DNA from: Tunturiibacter empetritectus | GTDB lineage: Bacteria; Acidobacteriota; Terriglobia; Terriglobales; Acidobacteriaceae | Assembly: GCF_013410875.1 (NCBI RefSeq) | Contig: NZ_JACCCU010000002.1 | Coordinates: 1,232,051 to 1,296,050, forward strand | DNA length: 64,000 nucleotides | Direction: 5' to 3' | Shown here: positions 44,463-53,487 of the stretch, piece after piece | How positions within the stretch are numbered: the first letter of the stretch is position 1 | Layout of the letters: each line of letters opens with the position of its first letter | The notes under the pieces: model-generated | What the model saw: only the letters and a program-made list of their open reading frames with translations | The model's database searches: none | What the model was told of the DNA's origin: nothing | Made by a program: the position numbers and the translations under genes

Positions 44463-46238
44463 ATTCCTCGACCATCCAATTATGATAAAAGCCCGGCTGT
44501 TATTACCGGGCTGCCGACCTCCACATGCATCCACGGTTGGGATGCGATATCGGCTTCAATCCGGAGCCGCTTCGAAGGCTACTCCAATACACTCTGCGTG
44601 GAGTGCTACCCAGGTGCCGATATAGAGGAGATTACCCGCCAACTAAAGATCCATCTTCACCCAGACGCTGTCTTCTACTCAGAAGACGCATTGCTGACCG
44701 AACCACAGCTGAAGTCTCTCTTTGATCGCGAACTCGGGGACGACCCAGTCTTCGGAGTGCTAAGCCATGCCACCATTGATACATTCTTTGACGGCGGCAA
44801 ACTCACGCGGATTCGAGAGCAGATTGAGAAAGCCAATGGCATGAAGCTCGTTGTCGGGACCGGTGCGTCAGTGGTCTGTCCAGGAGCTCCTCTCATTGCG
44901 TACGTGGATATGCCGAGATGGGAAATTCAGAAGCGGCAAAGGGCAGGCTTACTGGGAAACCTTGGTCTTTCTAATAGAACGGCTCCTGCTTCTGAGAAAT
45001 ACAAGCGAGCTTTTTTCCTCGACTGGCGCGTGGCGGATCGGCTGAAGGTGTCTGTTGCGAAGCGGGTCGCCGTTTTCATTGATACGACTGAGCCATCATC
45101 TCCGAAGATGCTAGATGCACAAAACTACTTCACAGAACTCTTGAAAGCCATCAAGGCACCCCTCCGACTAGTCCCGTTCTTCGATCCCGGTCCTTGGGGA
45201 GGACAGTGGATGAAGGAAGTATTCGATCTTCCGCATGAAGCTGTCAATTACGCTTGGTGCTTTGACTGTGTTCCTGAAGAGAACAGCCTGCGGTTGCGAT
45301 TCGATGATGTTATCTACGAATTGCCTGCGATCAATCTTGTTCTCTTTTTTCCTCAGCAGTTGTTGGGTGAAGCAGTGTACGCAAGGTTCGGGGCGGACTT
45401 CCCGATACGTTTTGATCTCTTGGACACCATGGGCGGCGGTAACTTATCGTTACAGGTTCATCCGCTAAGGGAGTACGCCGAGCAACAATTTGGGCTGAGC
45501 TACACGCAGGATGAAAGCTATTACCTGCTTGATGTAGAGGCGGGCGCAAAGATCTACCTTGGCCTAAAGAATGCTGACGATCCAAATGCCATGATCCGCG
45601 ATCTGGAATTGGCTCAACGATCAGGTGAGACATTCCCGACCGATAGGTACGTTCATTCAATTCCTGCCAAGAAACATGATCACTTCTTGATCCCTGCAGG
45701 GACAGTCCACTGCTCGGGTTCGGGATGCATGGTCTTGGAAATAAGTGCCACGCCTTACATCTTCACCTTTAAGATGTGGGATTGGTTGCGCATGGGGCTA
45801 GATGGGCTTCCCCGCCCGATACACTTGGAACACGCCTTTGCCAACATTCGATGGAATCAGACCCAAGACTTCGTGGATTGTGAACTAACAAATGTGGTTT
45901 CCGTCGTCGCTGAAGGTCCGGGTTGGCGCGAGGAGCGTACCGGCCTTCACAAAGAAGAGTTCATCGAGACTCGGCGTCACTGGTTCTCGGTGCCGGTGGA
46001 ACACGATACAAGGGGTGCGGTCAACGTCTTGAATCTCGTTGAGGGATCCAGCGTACTCATCGAAAGCCCGACCGCATCATTCACGCCGTTTGAGTTGCAT
46101 TACGCCGAGACGGTGATCTTGCCCGCCGCAGTGGGCCAATATCGAATCAGTCCATGTGGCCCAGAGGAAAATCGTGAATTTGCAACGGTCAAGGCCTATG
46201 TGCGAAACACTCACACTGGGAACGCTAAAGCGACTTGA
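44463..46238 (+). CDS. manA: Long class I mannose-6-phosphate isomerase
   Basis: 591 residues if started at ATT 44463 (AGAAGG 8 nt upstream); no ATG/GTG/TTG exists in frame before GTG 44598, which would drop 45 conserved-looking residues (NYDKSPAV...IHGWDAISASIRSRF). Residues about 1-230 are an uridine-kinase-like P-loop-less domain (ECYPGADIEEI, DDPVFGVLSHATIDTFF, FFLDWRVADRLK), then the PMI cupin part: NLSLQVHPLREYAEQQFG (Gln/His metal ligands), DESYYLLDVEAGAKIYLGLK, IPAGTVHCSGSG. It converts mannose-6-P to fructose-6-P. End of the rhaT-ROK operon. Confidence 0.85.
   Translation: MPRPSNYDKSPAVITGLPTSTCIHGWDAISASIRSRFEGYSNTLCVECYPGADIEEITRQLKIHLHPDAVFYSEDALLTEPQLKSLFDRELGDDPVFGVLSHATIDTFFDGGKLTRIREQIEKANGMKLVVGTGASVVCPGAPLIAYVDMPRWEIQKRQRAGLLGNLGLSNRTAPASEKYKRAFFLDWRVADRLKVSVAKRVAVFIDTTEPSSPKMLDAQNYFTELLKAIKAPLRLVPFFDPGPWGGQWMKEVFDLPHEAVNYAWCFDCVPEENSLRLRFDDVIYELPAINLVLFFPQQLLGEAVYARFGADFPIRFDLLDTMGGGNLSLQVHPLREYAEQQFGLSYTQDESYYLLDVEAGAKIYLGLKNADDPNAMIRDLELAQRSGETFPTDRYVHSIPAKKHDHFLIPAGTVHCSGSGCMVLEISATPYIFTFKMWDWLRMGLDGLPRPIHLEHAFANIRWNQTQDFVDCELTNVVSVVAEGPGWREERTGLHKEEFIETRRHWFSVPVEHDTRGAVNVLNLVEGSSVLIESPTASFTPFELHYAETVILPAAVGQYRISPCGPEENREFATVKAYVRNTHTGNAKAT
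44490..44512 (+). promoter_or_regulatory. Hairpin at start of the isomerase gene
   Basis: AGCCCGG and CCGGGCT are perfect arms around a 9-nt AT-rich loop, 28 nt after the ROK stop and inside the proposed N-terminal coding part of the isomerase. Could modulate translation of the last gene. Confidence 0.4.
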
Positions 46239-46864
46239 CCACGTCGAACTGGACCCCTTCACATCTGGGCCGATAGAGCGGTTCGCGATCCAAACGGCGA
46301 TATCGACAGGTGCGCAGCTACACATTCTCTACAATCCCAGTCCAAACCCCTCCTGTTCAATGTTTAACTCCGGCAGGTCCATAGAGTGCCAATGGGTCAT
46401 CCCTTCTGGCATGGCGTAATCCAGCCCTTCTAGTCGATCTCCTTTTTCACGTCGAGGTGCCAGTTCTCGTCTCGGACAATAAGATTTTATGATGCACCTT
46501 CTTCGTCACATCGAAACCGTTAATTCTTACGGAATTATCCCTCATTCGACAGCTCCAATTTTTATCTCGGTTTGAAGATGCGAAAATGTAATAGCAGCGC
46601 TTCCAAAAGCAAGGTTTTTTTCTCAACTCGCCTCGATGCGCGATGTTGGGTTGATGCCGGCCGAAGGCATAGAGACCATCGTTCGACACAATGCGGGAAT
46701 CCGGAAGCTCCTCATCTAAAACATCGCGGCTGGTGGTGATCCCATGGAACTACATATGACCCCGGAGGGGCGTGATCTGTCTGTCAGTCAAGAGGTCATC
46801 CATCTTGGCTAACCTATGTTCAAATCTCAACAGAAACCAATATACCGATTCCGAAATAAGCTTG
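46239..46864. other. Long convergent gap
   Basis: 626 bp between the isomerase and pcaC. A minus-strand 80-codon frame (46447-46689) has a plausible-looking C-terminus (CRMRDNSVRINGFDVTKKVHHK) but I cannot support it as a gene. A small CCCC-GGA-GGGG hairpin lies near 46760. Nothing else seen. Confidence 0.4.
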
Positions 46865-47257
46865 TTAGTGTTTGCCGGCACGCTCCGCGATTACTTCGGA
46901 GGCGAGGCAGTAGGCTGCATTGGCTGCGGGTAGACCACAATAGAGGGAACTGTGCAGCATAAGCTCTTTCAGTTCGTCTTCCGTAACACCATTGTTGAAG
47001 GCCGCAGCGAAATGCATACGCAGCTCCTCAGGCCGGTTTAGGGCAATGAGAATTGATATGGTGATAAGACTTCGGGTATGCCAAGACATCCCGGGGCGCG
47101 ACCAAATCTCGCCCCAAGCGTAGCGCGTAATGAAGTCTTGAAAGTCTTCGTTGAGCGGTGTCTTGCCAGCCTCGGCTCGGTCTACATGCGCATCTCCGAG
47201 GACTGCTCTTCGAACGGTAAATCCTTGTTGTCGGCGCTCATTATCATCCATTGACAT
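46865..47257 (-). CDS. pcaC: 4-carboxymuconolactone decarboxylase
   Basis: 130 residues from the ATG at 47257 (AGGAG 4 nt upstream; 47251 is the alternative). AhpD-like fold with GxxxRRAVLGDAHVDRA, LNEDFQDFITRYAWGEIWSRPGMSWHTRSLITISILIALNRPEELRMHFAAAFNNGVTEDELKELMLHSSLYCGLPAAN, the standard PcaC sequence with the His of MHFAAA and Glu of EDELKE. It removes CO2 from gamma-carboxymuconolactone to give beta-ketoadipate enol-lactone. Last gene of the minus-strand operon, overlapping pcaD by 14 nt. Confidence 0.93.
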   Translation of the reverse strand: MSMDDNERRQQGFTVRRAVLGDAHVDRAEAGKTPLNEDFQDFITRYAWGEIWSRPGMSWHTRSLITISILIALNRPEELRMHFAAAFNNGVTEDELKELMLHSSLYCGLPAANAAYCLASEVIAERAGKH

Positions 47258-48038
47258 CTCGCTCCTGTAAAAAGTGACGCACGGCAGAATTGAATGCCGA
47301 CGATGTCTCCACATTCGAAATATGTGATGCGGGAAGTATCGCTAGACTTGAACCAGCTATCTTCTCCTTCAAATACGTGGCATCGGCGACTGTGGTGACT
47401 AGATCGTGCTCGCCCGCGAGGATGTGGGTCGGCGTACGAATTAGATGGACAGAGCTACAGAGATTCATATCACGTAGGGCTTTGCACGCCGCCACATATC
47501 CGATGGGATCGCAGCCCCTTAGCATCCGCTTCATGTTCGCGATGATCTGCGGAGAAGCTTCTCGGAATGCTGAGGTAAACCATCGTTCGATGACACTCTC
47601 AGTAATGATGACCATCCCTTGTTCTTCGACTATCGCGATTCGCTTGGCCCATGCATCAAGCGTTCCGATCTTGGCTGCCGTGTTCGCAAGAATGAAGGCG
47701 CGAAAGTGTTTCGGAGCATGAATCGCGAGCCACTGACCTATCGCGCCACCGATCGAAAGCCCACAAAAGGCAATACCATCGATGCCCAACTCTTCAATGA
47801 GAGCAACAACATCGCCGCCAAGGTCGTCGATGCTATAAGGTCTTATCGACGTTGAGCTTTTTCCATGCCCTCGCACGTCATAGCGGATAATATCGTAATG
47901 TTCCTGTAGCCCCTCCACTTGAAACTTCCACATTTCTAAGGTGGTTCCTAGAGATCCTGACAGCAATAGCACCGGTGCTCCGATCGGTCCATCACGTTGG
48001 TAAAAGATTGATCTGCCATCGAGAGAAAGATGCGGCAT
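47244..48038 (-). CDS. pcaD: 3-oxoadipate enol-lactonase
   Basis: 264 residues. The ATG at 48038 overlaps the pcaB TAA (TAATG), which fixes the start. Alpha/beta hydrolase: LLLSGSLGTTLEMWKFQVEGL (oxyanion region), DVRGHGKSS, nucleophile Ser in FCGLSIGGAIGQWLA, acid Asp near LAGEHDLVTTV, His in ILPASHISNVE. It opens beta-ketoadipate enol-lactone to beta-ketoadipate. Not fused to pcaC, unlike the PcaL fusion of some actinomycetes. Confidence 0.93.
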   Translation of the reverse strand: MPHLSLDGRSIFYQRDGPIGAPVLLLSGSLGTTLEMWKFQVEGLQEHYDIIRYDVRGHGKSSTSIRPYSIDDLGGDVVALIEELGIDGIAFCGLSIGGAIGQWLAIHAPKHFRAFILANTAAKIGTLDAWAKRIAIVEEQGMVIITESVIERWFTSAFREASPQIIANMKRMLRGCDPIGYVAACKALRDMNLCSSVHLIRTPTHILAGEHDLVTTVADATYLKEKIAGSSLAILPASHISNVETSSAFNSAVRHFLQERDVNG

Positions 48039-49393
48039 TAGCCTCTCTCCTCCGCAGCAATGACGTTGGCGATGAAGGTACTGGTCGACCCAAGATAGCG
48101 GCCAGGATCGAGTGCCAGATCGATCTCCTCGACAGAAAGTTGGTTGCAAACTTCGGTAGACTTCAGCAGCGCCTCACGAAGCGTGAGACGGTGGTCCAGA
48201 GCAGCGCGGGTGACTTGTGCGAGCAAGCGATGCGCTGGACTCCTCCCAATTTTTCTTGCGAGCGCAAACGAAACTGCTTCCGAAAGTGCGACGCCACCTA
48301 TCGCAGCGAGGTGCTGTCGCATCAAATCTTCGTTCACAGCGCAGTCGGAAACAACGTGACGGGCAGCACGAAGAGAGCCTGCTGTAAGCCGAAACAGTTC
48401 GTCGAGCGTCTCCCACTCAGCCTGCCATCCGCCCAAGCCGCGCTCATGCTCCTGCACCATAGCCGAGAGCATGGTTGAGACGAGACCGGGGACTCGTACC
48501 GCGGTCGCCAGCAAAATACTTGAATAGACCGGGTTGCGTTTGTGCGGCATGGTGCTGGAGGTTCCGCGATTCTCTCCGGCGGGTTCAAGGACTTCTGCGA
48601 TCTCCGTCTGCATCAACAGGGAAAAATCCCTCCCGATCTTGCCAAGCGTACCGGCAAGCAGGCCGAGGGTTGTTGCAAGTTCAGCAAAGCGATCGCGATG
48701 CGTGTGCCACGGCATGGATGGTTCAGGAAGGTCGAGAGCATGGGCAAGTCGCCGGGTGACGGGGGGACCGAGTTCACCCAAAGCCGCGAGCGTACCGACA
48801 GCACCGCCGAACTGCAGCACAATGCAGCGCGCGGAAGCTTCCTTGAGACGTACCCGGTGCCGCTGTAGCGCATCCAGCCATCCAGCGAGTTTCAATCCCC
48901 AGGTGACAGGCGGACCGTGCTGCAACCATGTGCGCCCGGGTAAAAGCGTGAGCGCGTGCTTCTGGACGAGAACGACTAATTCGTCGCTAATTCCATCGAG
49001 ATCTATCTGCAACAACCTGATGGTCTCGCGAGCTTGCAGCACCTTTGCCGTGTCGAGAACATCTTGACTGGTCGCCCCCCAGTGGATGTACTCAACCAAG
49101 GAGGGGCTATGCTCCAAGACGTAGCTCTTGAGGCTAGATATGAATGGAATGGCCAGATTGCCTGCATTTACAGCACCTAAAGCTATCTCGTCGAGGTCCA
49201 GAGTATCGACAGTAACTGCCTCGATGGCTTTAGAGACTCCGACAGGAATAACGCAAGCCTCTTCCAGAGCGACTGCCAGAGCCCATTCGAATCGAAGCAT
49301 CTGCTCCACTTGGCCTCGACCTGAAAACACAGCAGCAATCTCCGGCGTCGCGAAGAGTGGATCATAGATCCGAGTTGGAGAATTCAACGCCAT
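48038..49393 (-). CDS. pcaB: 3-carboxy-cis,cis-muconate cycloisomerase
   Basis: 451 residues of the fumarase/aspartase superfamily: IHWGATSQDVLDTAKVLQARE, LPGRTWLQHGPPVTWGLKLAGW, and the signature GTSSTMPHKRNPVYSSIL carrying the catalytic loop. RLPxAxDLxxPxMPWHTHRDR fits PcaB. It lactonises beta-carboxymuconate to gamma-carboxymuconolactone. Starts 55 nt after pcaF and shares its stop with the pcaD start. Confidence 0.94.
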   Translation of the reverse strand: MALNSPTRIYDPLFATPEIAAVFSGRGQVEQMLRFEWALAVALEEACVIPVGVSKAIEAVTVDTLDLDEIALGAVNAGNLAIPFISSLKSYVLEHSPSLVEYIHWGATSQDVLDTAKVLQARETIRLLQIDLDGISDELVVLVQKHALTLLPGRTWLQHGPPVTWGLKLAGWLDALQRHRVRLKEASARCIVLQFGGAVGTLAALGELGPPVTRRLAHALDLPEPSMPWHTHRDRFAELATTLGLLAGTLGKIGRDFSLLMQTEIAEVLEPAGENRGTSSTMPHKRNPVYSSILLATAVRVPGLVSTMLSAMVQEHERGLGGWQAEWETLDELFRLTAGSLRAARHVVSDCAVNEDLMRQHLAAIGGVALSEAVSFALARKIGRSPAHRLLAQVTRAALDHRLTLREALLKSTEVCNQLSVEEIDLALDPGRYLGSTSTFIANVIAAEERG

Positions 49394-49448
49394 AGATGAT
49401 GTTCCAAAGCTCTTTGAGAAGCGAAGAGGTGGCAGCTAGATTATGTTC

Positions 49449-50654
49449 TCACCTGACAAGCTCCAACGCGATAGCCACCCCTTGGCCAACCCCAACACAC
49501 ATCGTCGCCAAGCCGAACCGCGCTCCGATCTTTTCCATCTGGTGCACCGTCGTCAGGACAAGACGTGTGCCGCTCATGCCGAGTGGATGGCCGAGGGCAA
49601 TCGCGCCGCCATTCGGGTTGACTCTAGTCGCATCATCCGGAACGTCAAGGTGACGCAGGCACGCCAGCGCCTGGCTGGCAAAAGCCTCGTTCAGCTCGAT
49701 AACGTTGAATGCGTCGAGAGTCATGCCGAGACGTGAGAGCAACTTCCGGGTCGCGGGCACCGGTCCCATGCCCATTACGCGTGGAGCGACGCCTGCGCTG
49801 GCCATGCCAAGGATGCGAGCTCGCGGACGCAGTCCGTGAGTCGTCACTGCGGCTGCCGAGGCCACAATCACAGCTGCGGCTCCATCGTTGATCCCTGCGG
49901 CATTCCCTGCCGTAACACTTCCATTGGGATATATAGGGCGAAGCTTGGCGAGGGCTTCAAGAGTAGTACTGCGGCGGGGATGCTCGTCTTGGTCGACAAG
50001 GAGAGAAGACCCCTTTTGTTGGATGGTTACCGGGAGAATCTCTTCAGCGAAGTATCCGGAATCTTGCGCTGCTGCGGCGCGCATCTGGCTGCGCCAGGCA
50101 AAGGCATCTTGATTGGCGCGGGAGATTTCTTCTTCTATCGCGACGTTCTCTGCCGTCTCCGGCATCGAATCGATTCCATAAGCCTCTTGCATCTTTGGAT
50201 TCACGAACCGCCAACCAATTGTGGTGTCCTGCAGGCTGGCGGTCCGTTGAAAAGCAGCTTCGGGCTTTGCCATGACGAATGGAGCGCGGCTCATAGATTC
50301 AATGCCGCCGGCGATTGTAAGATCGAGTTCACCGCTTGCGATGGCGCGGGCTGCCGCCCCAATTGCATCCATTCCGGATGCGCAGAGACGATTGACGGCG
50401 GTGCCCGGAACTTCGACGGGTAGACCTGCGAGCAAAGCCGCCATGCGGGCAACATTACGGTTGTCTTCCCCTGCTTGATTGGCGCAGCCGAGAAATACCT
50501 CATCAAGCTGCCGCCAGTCGACCGATGGATTGCGCTCCATGAGACCGCGAATTGGAATCGCCGCGAGGTCGTCGGTGCGGACAGTAGAAAGAGCGCCTCC
50601 AAACCGTCCGATGGGAGTTCGGAGCGCATCACAGACAAATGCTTCGTGTTTCAA
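49449..50654 (-). CDS. pcaF: 3-oxoadipyl-CoA thiolase
   Basis: 401 residues; ATGA overlap with pcaJ. Thiolase features: nucleophile Cys in [59 protein letters not shown] (His), [14 protein letters not shown] (second Cys). The N-terminal [26 protein letters not shown] is PcaF-like. It cleaves beta-ketoadipyl-CoA to succinyl-CoA and acetyl-CoA, the last step of the pathway. Confidence 0.95.
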   Translation of the reverse strand: MKHEAFVCDALRTPIGRFGGALSTVRTDDLAAIPIRGLMERNPSVDWRQLDEVFLGCANQAGEDNRNVARMAALLAGLPVEVPGTAVNRLCASGMDAIGAAARAIASGELDLTIAGGIESMSRAPFVMAKPEAAFQRTASLQDTTIGWRFVNPKMQEAYGIDSMPETAENVAIEEEISRANQDAFAWRSQMRAAAAQDSGYFAEEILPVTIQQKGSSLLVDQDEHPRRSTTLEALAKLRPIYPNGSVTAGNAAGINDGAAAVIVASAAAVTTHGLRPRARILGMASAGVAPRVMGMGPVPATRKLLSRLGMTLDAFNVIELNEAFASQALACLRHLDVPDDATRVNPNGGAIALGHPLGMSGTRLVLTTVHQMEKIGARFGLATMCVGVGQGVAIALELVR

Positions 50655-51448
50655 ATTGAATCTCCGGTGATGACGCCGTGAGCGATCAACGTGCGACGCT
50701 CGAGATCGCGCAAGGTCGATAGTTCAGTCTCGGTGGCGGCTGAAATGGAGCTCACTCCTTCAGCGAAGCGGACCGGCCAGCCAGTTGCCGCGATAACCTG
50801 ATCTCGAGTAATGCCTTCATGGAGTGAGGTCACAGTCATCTCACGCGTCGAAGGATCAGGCTCAAAGATACAAAGGTCGGTAACAACTGCACGAGGACCA
50901 TTCCCCGGAAGACCAAGCCGTTTGCGATGATCCCCGCCCTCACCAAAGCCAATCGACGTGAGGAAGTCCAGCTTGTTGACGAAGGTTCTTCGGGACTGGC
51001 GAAGAATGATCAGCACATCACGGGCAGAGCTCGCAATCTCTGGTGCGCCGCCCGCTCCGGGAAGGCGAGTCTTGGGCTTTGCGTAGCTGCCAATGACCGT
51101 GGTGTTGATATTGGCAAACCGGTCAATCTGTGCAGCTCCGAGGAACCCGATGTCCACGCGACCGCCTTGTAACCAGTAGCGAAATATCTCCGGGGTAGAA
51201 ACGACCGTATCGGCGGTATCGGCAAGATCTCCGTCTCCTATTGAGAGTGGAAGGACATTTGGCTTGGCACCGATTGGTCCGCTCTCATAGATCAGGACGA
51301 TATCGGGTGCGTGCGTCAATCTCGCTAGATTCGCCGCAGTCGAGGGTAGGCCGATACCGACAAAACACACCTGGCCGTTACGTAGAAGACGCGCCGACGC
51401 AATGGTCATCATCTCGGTTGCAGTTGCGGGTATGAGAGTCATGCTCAA
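50651..51448 (-). CDS. pcaJ: 3-oxoadipate CoA-transferase, subunit B (GctB/CatJ type)
   Basis: 265 residues; overlaps pcaI and pcaF by 4 nt each. The catalytic Glu lies in IVLIYESGPIGAKP, typical of glutaconate CoA-transferase-like beta subunits, with GFLGAAQIDRFANINTTVIGSY and GAGGAPEIASSARDV. With pcaI it moves CoA from succinyl-CoA to beta-ketoadipate. The sequence is of the GctAB/CatIJ kind rather than the shorter classical PcaIJ kind. Confidence 0.9.
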   Translation of the reverse strand: MSMTLIPATATEMMTIASARLLRNGQVCFVGIGLPSTAANLARLTHAPDIVLIYESGPIGAKPNVLPLSIGDGDLADTADTVVSTPEIFRYWLQGGRVDIGFLGAAQIDRFANINTTVIGSYAKPKTRLPGAGGAPEIASSARDVLIILRQSRRTFVNKLDFLTSIGFGEGGDHRKRLGLPGNGPRAVVTDLCIFEPDPSTREMTVTSLHEGITRDQVIAATGWPVRFAEGVSSISAATETELSTLRDLERRTLIAHGVITGDSI

Positions 51449-52308
51449 AGTTGTTCCTTTCGTGGCTTGAGAGATGCAGCAGACAGAAACTCCTCGAAGT
51501 CTGCCACGCCGTAGACATAGTGATCAATCCAATCGTTGAATGAGTCACGGCCGCGACTGATGCCGTCCCAGGCACGATAGAACTGATTGTCCCGTGAATA
51601 GTAGCCGTGGGCATAAGACGGTGTCGCTCCGTACGGTACCTCACAAACGGCATCAATGACCCATGCCGGAAGGACGCATGCATTCGGCCAAGCATCAAGT
51701 TTATCGACAATCTCTTCAACCGTGACGATCGATCGCTTTGCGCAAAGCACCGCTTCCCTCTGTACGCCGAGGATGCCCCAGAGCAGGACATTTCCTTTAC
51801 GATCAGCCTTTTGCGCATGGATAACAGTAACGTCCGGCCGAACAGCCGGAACCGCAGCTAACTGCTCGCCCGTGAAGGGACAGACGATCGTTCGAATGGT
51901 CGGATTATGTGCTGGAAGCTCGCAACCCGCGTAACCGCGCATGACTGCGAAGGGTAGATTGGACGCACCCGCGACGTAGGCGTTCGCCAGGTCGGCGTGA
52001 GAGTGTTCTTCCAGTTCAAGCGCTCGAGGCCAATCCGCTTCCACTGCGTCTCGCAGACGATGCAGAGAACCTACGCCGGGGTTTCCGCCCCAGGAGAAGA
52101 TTAGCTTACGAACGCAGCCGGCACCGATGAGCTGATCGTAGATCACATCCGGCGTCATGCGGATAAGAGTCAGATCCGACTTGCGTTGACGGATGATCTC
52201 ATGTCCCGCAGCGAAGGGGATAAGATGAGTAAAACCCTCGAGCGCAACCGTGTCTCCATCGAGGATGAGGCGCTGGACTGCGGATCGAAGAGAAGTGATT
52301 TCTGCCAT
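51445..52308 (-). CDS. pcaI: 3-oxoadipate CoA-transferase, subunit A (GctA/CatI type)
   Basis: 287 residues: GDTVALEGFTHLIPFAAGHEIIRQ, GCVRKLIFSWGGNPGVGSLHRLRDAVE, GASNLPFAVMRGYAGCEL, DVTVIHAQKADRKGNVLLWGI, RSIVTVEEIVD. This is the alpha subunit of a two-gene CoA-transferase of the glutaconate type, as used for 3-oxoadipate in CatI-like systems. It lies 49 nt after the aryl-alcohol dehydrogenase gene. Confidence 0.9.
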   Translation of the reverse strand: MAEITSLRSAVQRLILDGDTVALEGFTHLIPFAAGHEIIRQRKSDLTLIRMTPDVIYDQLIGAGCVRKLIFSWGGNPGVGSLHRLRDAVEADWPRALELEEHSHADLANAYVAGASNLPFAVMRGYAGCELPAHNPTIRTIVCPFTGEQLAAVPAVRPDVTVIHAQKADRKGNVLLWGILGVQREAVLCAKRSIVTVEEIVDKLDAWPNACVLPAWVIDAVCEVPYGATPSYAHGYYSRDNQFYRAWDGISRGRDSFNDWIDHYVYGVADFEEFLSAASLKPRKEQL

Positions 52309-52356
52309 ACTTGATGATCCCTGTTGTTAGTCGCAACACGAGATGCTCGTGTTGTT

Positions 52357-53466
52357 TTAATGCTCCATCCTAATTACAGCCTTGATGGCTCTTCCGGTCT
52401 CGGAATCGTAAATAGCCTGGTTGACCTCTTCGAAGGGATAGAAACGAATCAGCCGATCGAAAGGAAAGCGGCCCTGGCGATAAAGCTCGATGAGTTGCGG
52501 GATAAATACTGACGGCACAACTTCGCCCTCCACGATCCCCTGAAGTTTCTTCCCAAAGCTGACCATCTCCATCGGCGCGATGCTGATCCGGTCGTCGGGT
52601 GGTGAGACCCCGACTAGGCCGCAACTGCCGCGAGACGAAAGTGCCGAGATGGCTGCAGTGATCGTCTCTGGACGTGAAGTTGTATCCAACGCAAAGTTCA
52701 CACCTTCTGGCAACATTCCTTTGATCGCTGAGGCAGGCTCTTCATTGTGGGGGTTGATCACATGCGTCGCACCTAATTCGAGCGCCATCTGCAAGCGCGC
52801 ATCGTTCACATCCACGGCGATAATCTGGGTCGCGCCCACCACGCGAGCAGCCATTACAGCGCTGAGGCCCACGCTTCCAGCGCCAAAGACTGCAATGGAC
52901 TCACCTACCCTAACCTTCAAGGCGTGCATGATGGAACCTGCCCCGGTCATTACGCCGCAACCAAGCGGTGCGAGTAGTTCCAGCGGAATGTCCTTCGGAA
53001 CTCTGATCAGATTACGTACCGCACACACGGAGTACTCCGCAAAGGAAGACTGGCCAAAGAAATGGCTATGAATTCCATCGGGACCGGCATCGAACGCTCC
53101 GGTGCCATCCAAGCGCGCACCCTTGAAGTTCAGCTCAAAGAAGAAGTTGCAATACGCCGTTTCAGCTTGTTTGCAGTAAGAGCATCGACCGCAAGAGCTG
53201 TAACTCATGACGACGTGATCACCGGGCGAAAAATGAACGACATCCGCGCCAACGGACTCGACCACGCCCGCGCCTTCGTGTCCCAACACGATCGGGTGGG
53301 GTACTGCGAAGACCTGATCGCGCATCGCAATATCGGTGTGGCAGATGCCGCTGGCAATAATACTCACCCGAACTTCACCGGCTCGCGGGTCTTCAATTTG
53401 AAGGGTTTCCAAGGTCAAAGGTGCGGATATTGCCCTTGCTACTGCCGCTTTGATGGCTTTTCTCAA
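52357..53466 (-). CDS. Zinc-dependent aryl-alcohol dehydrogenase
   Basis: 369 residues starting with TTG (53466), 21 nt after the aldehyde dehydrogenase stop. Class III/benzyl-alcohol MDR: catalytic zinc site GICHTD and GHEGAG; structural zinc Cys cluster CGRCSYCKQAETAYC; cofactor loop FGAGSVGLSAVMAARVVGATQIIAVDVND (Asp for NAD+). Similar in pattern to XylB/AreB aryl-alcohol dehydrogenases. In this operon it would oxidise a benzylic alcohol (for example 4-hydroxybenzyl or vanillyl alcohol) to the aldehyde. Confidence 0.88.
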   Translation of the reverse strand: MRKAIKAAVARAISAPLTLETLQIEDPRAGEVRVSIIASGICHTDIAMRDQVFAVPHPIVLGHEGAGVVESVGADVVHFSPGDHVVMSYSSCGRCSYCKQAETAYCNFFFELNFKGARLDGTGAFDAGPDGIHSHFFGQSSFAEYSVCAVRNLIRVPKDIPLELLAPLGCGVMTGAGSIMHALKVRVGESIAVFGAGSVGLSAVMAARVVGATQIIAVDVNDARLQMALELGATHVINPHNEEPASAIKGMLPEGVNFALDTTSRPETITAAISALSSRGSCGLVGVSPPDDRISIAPMEMVSFGKKLQGIVEGEVVPSVFIPQLIELYRQGRFPFDRLIRFYPFEEVNQAIYDSETGRAIKAVIRMEH

Positions 53467-53487
53467 GATAATCTCGCAATCATATTT

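Noticed and set aside
46447..46689. 80-codon minus-strand ORF in the long gap after the isomerase
   Set aside because: Some protein-like features but no start signal, family or neighbour support.
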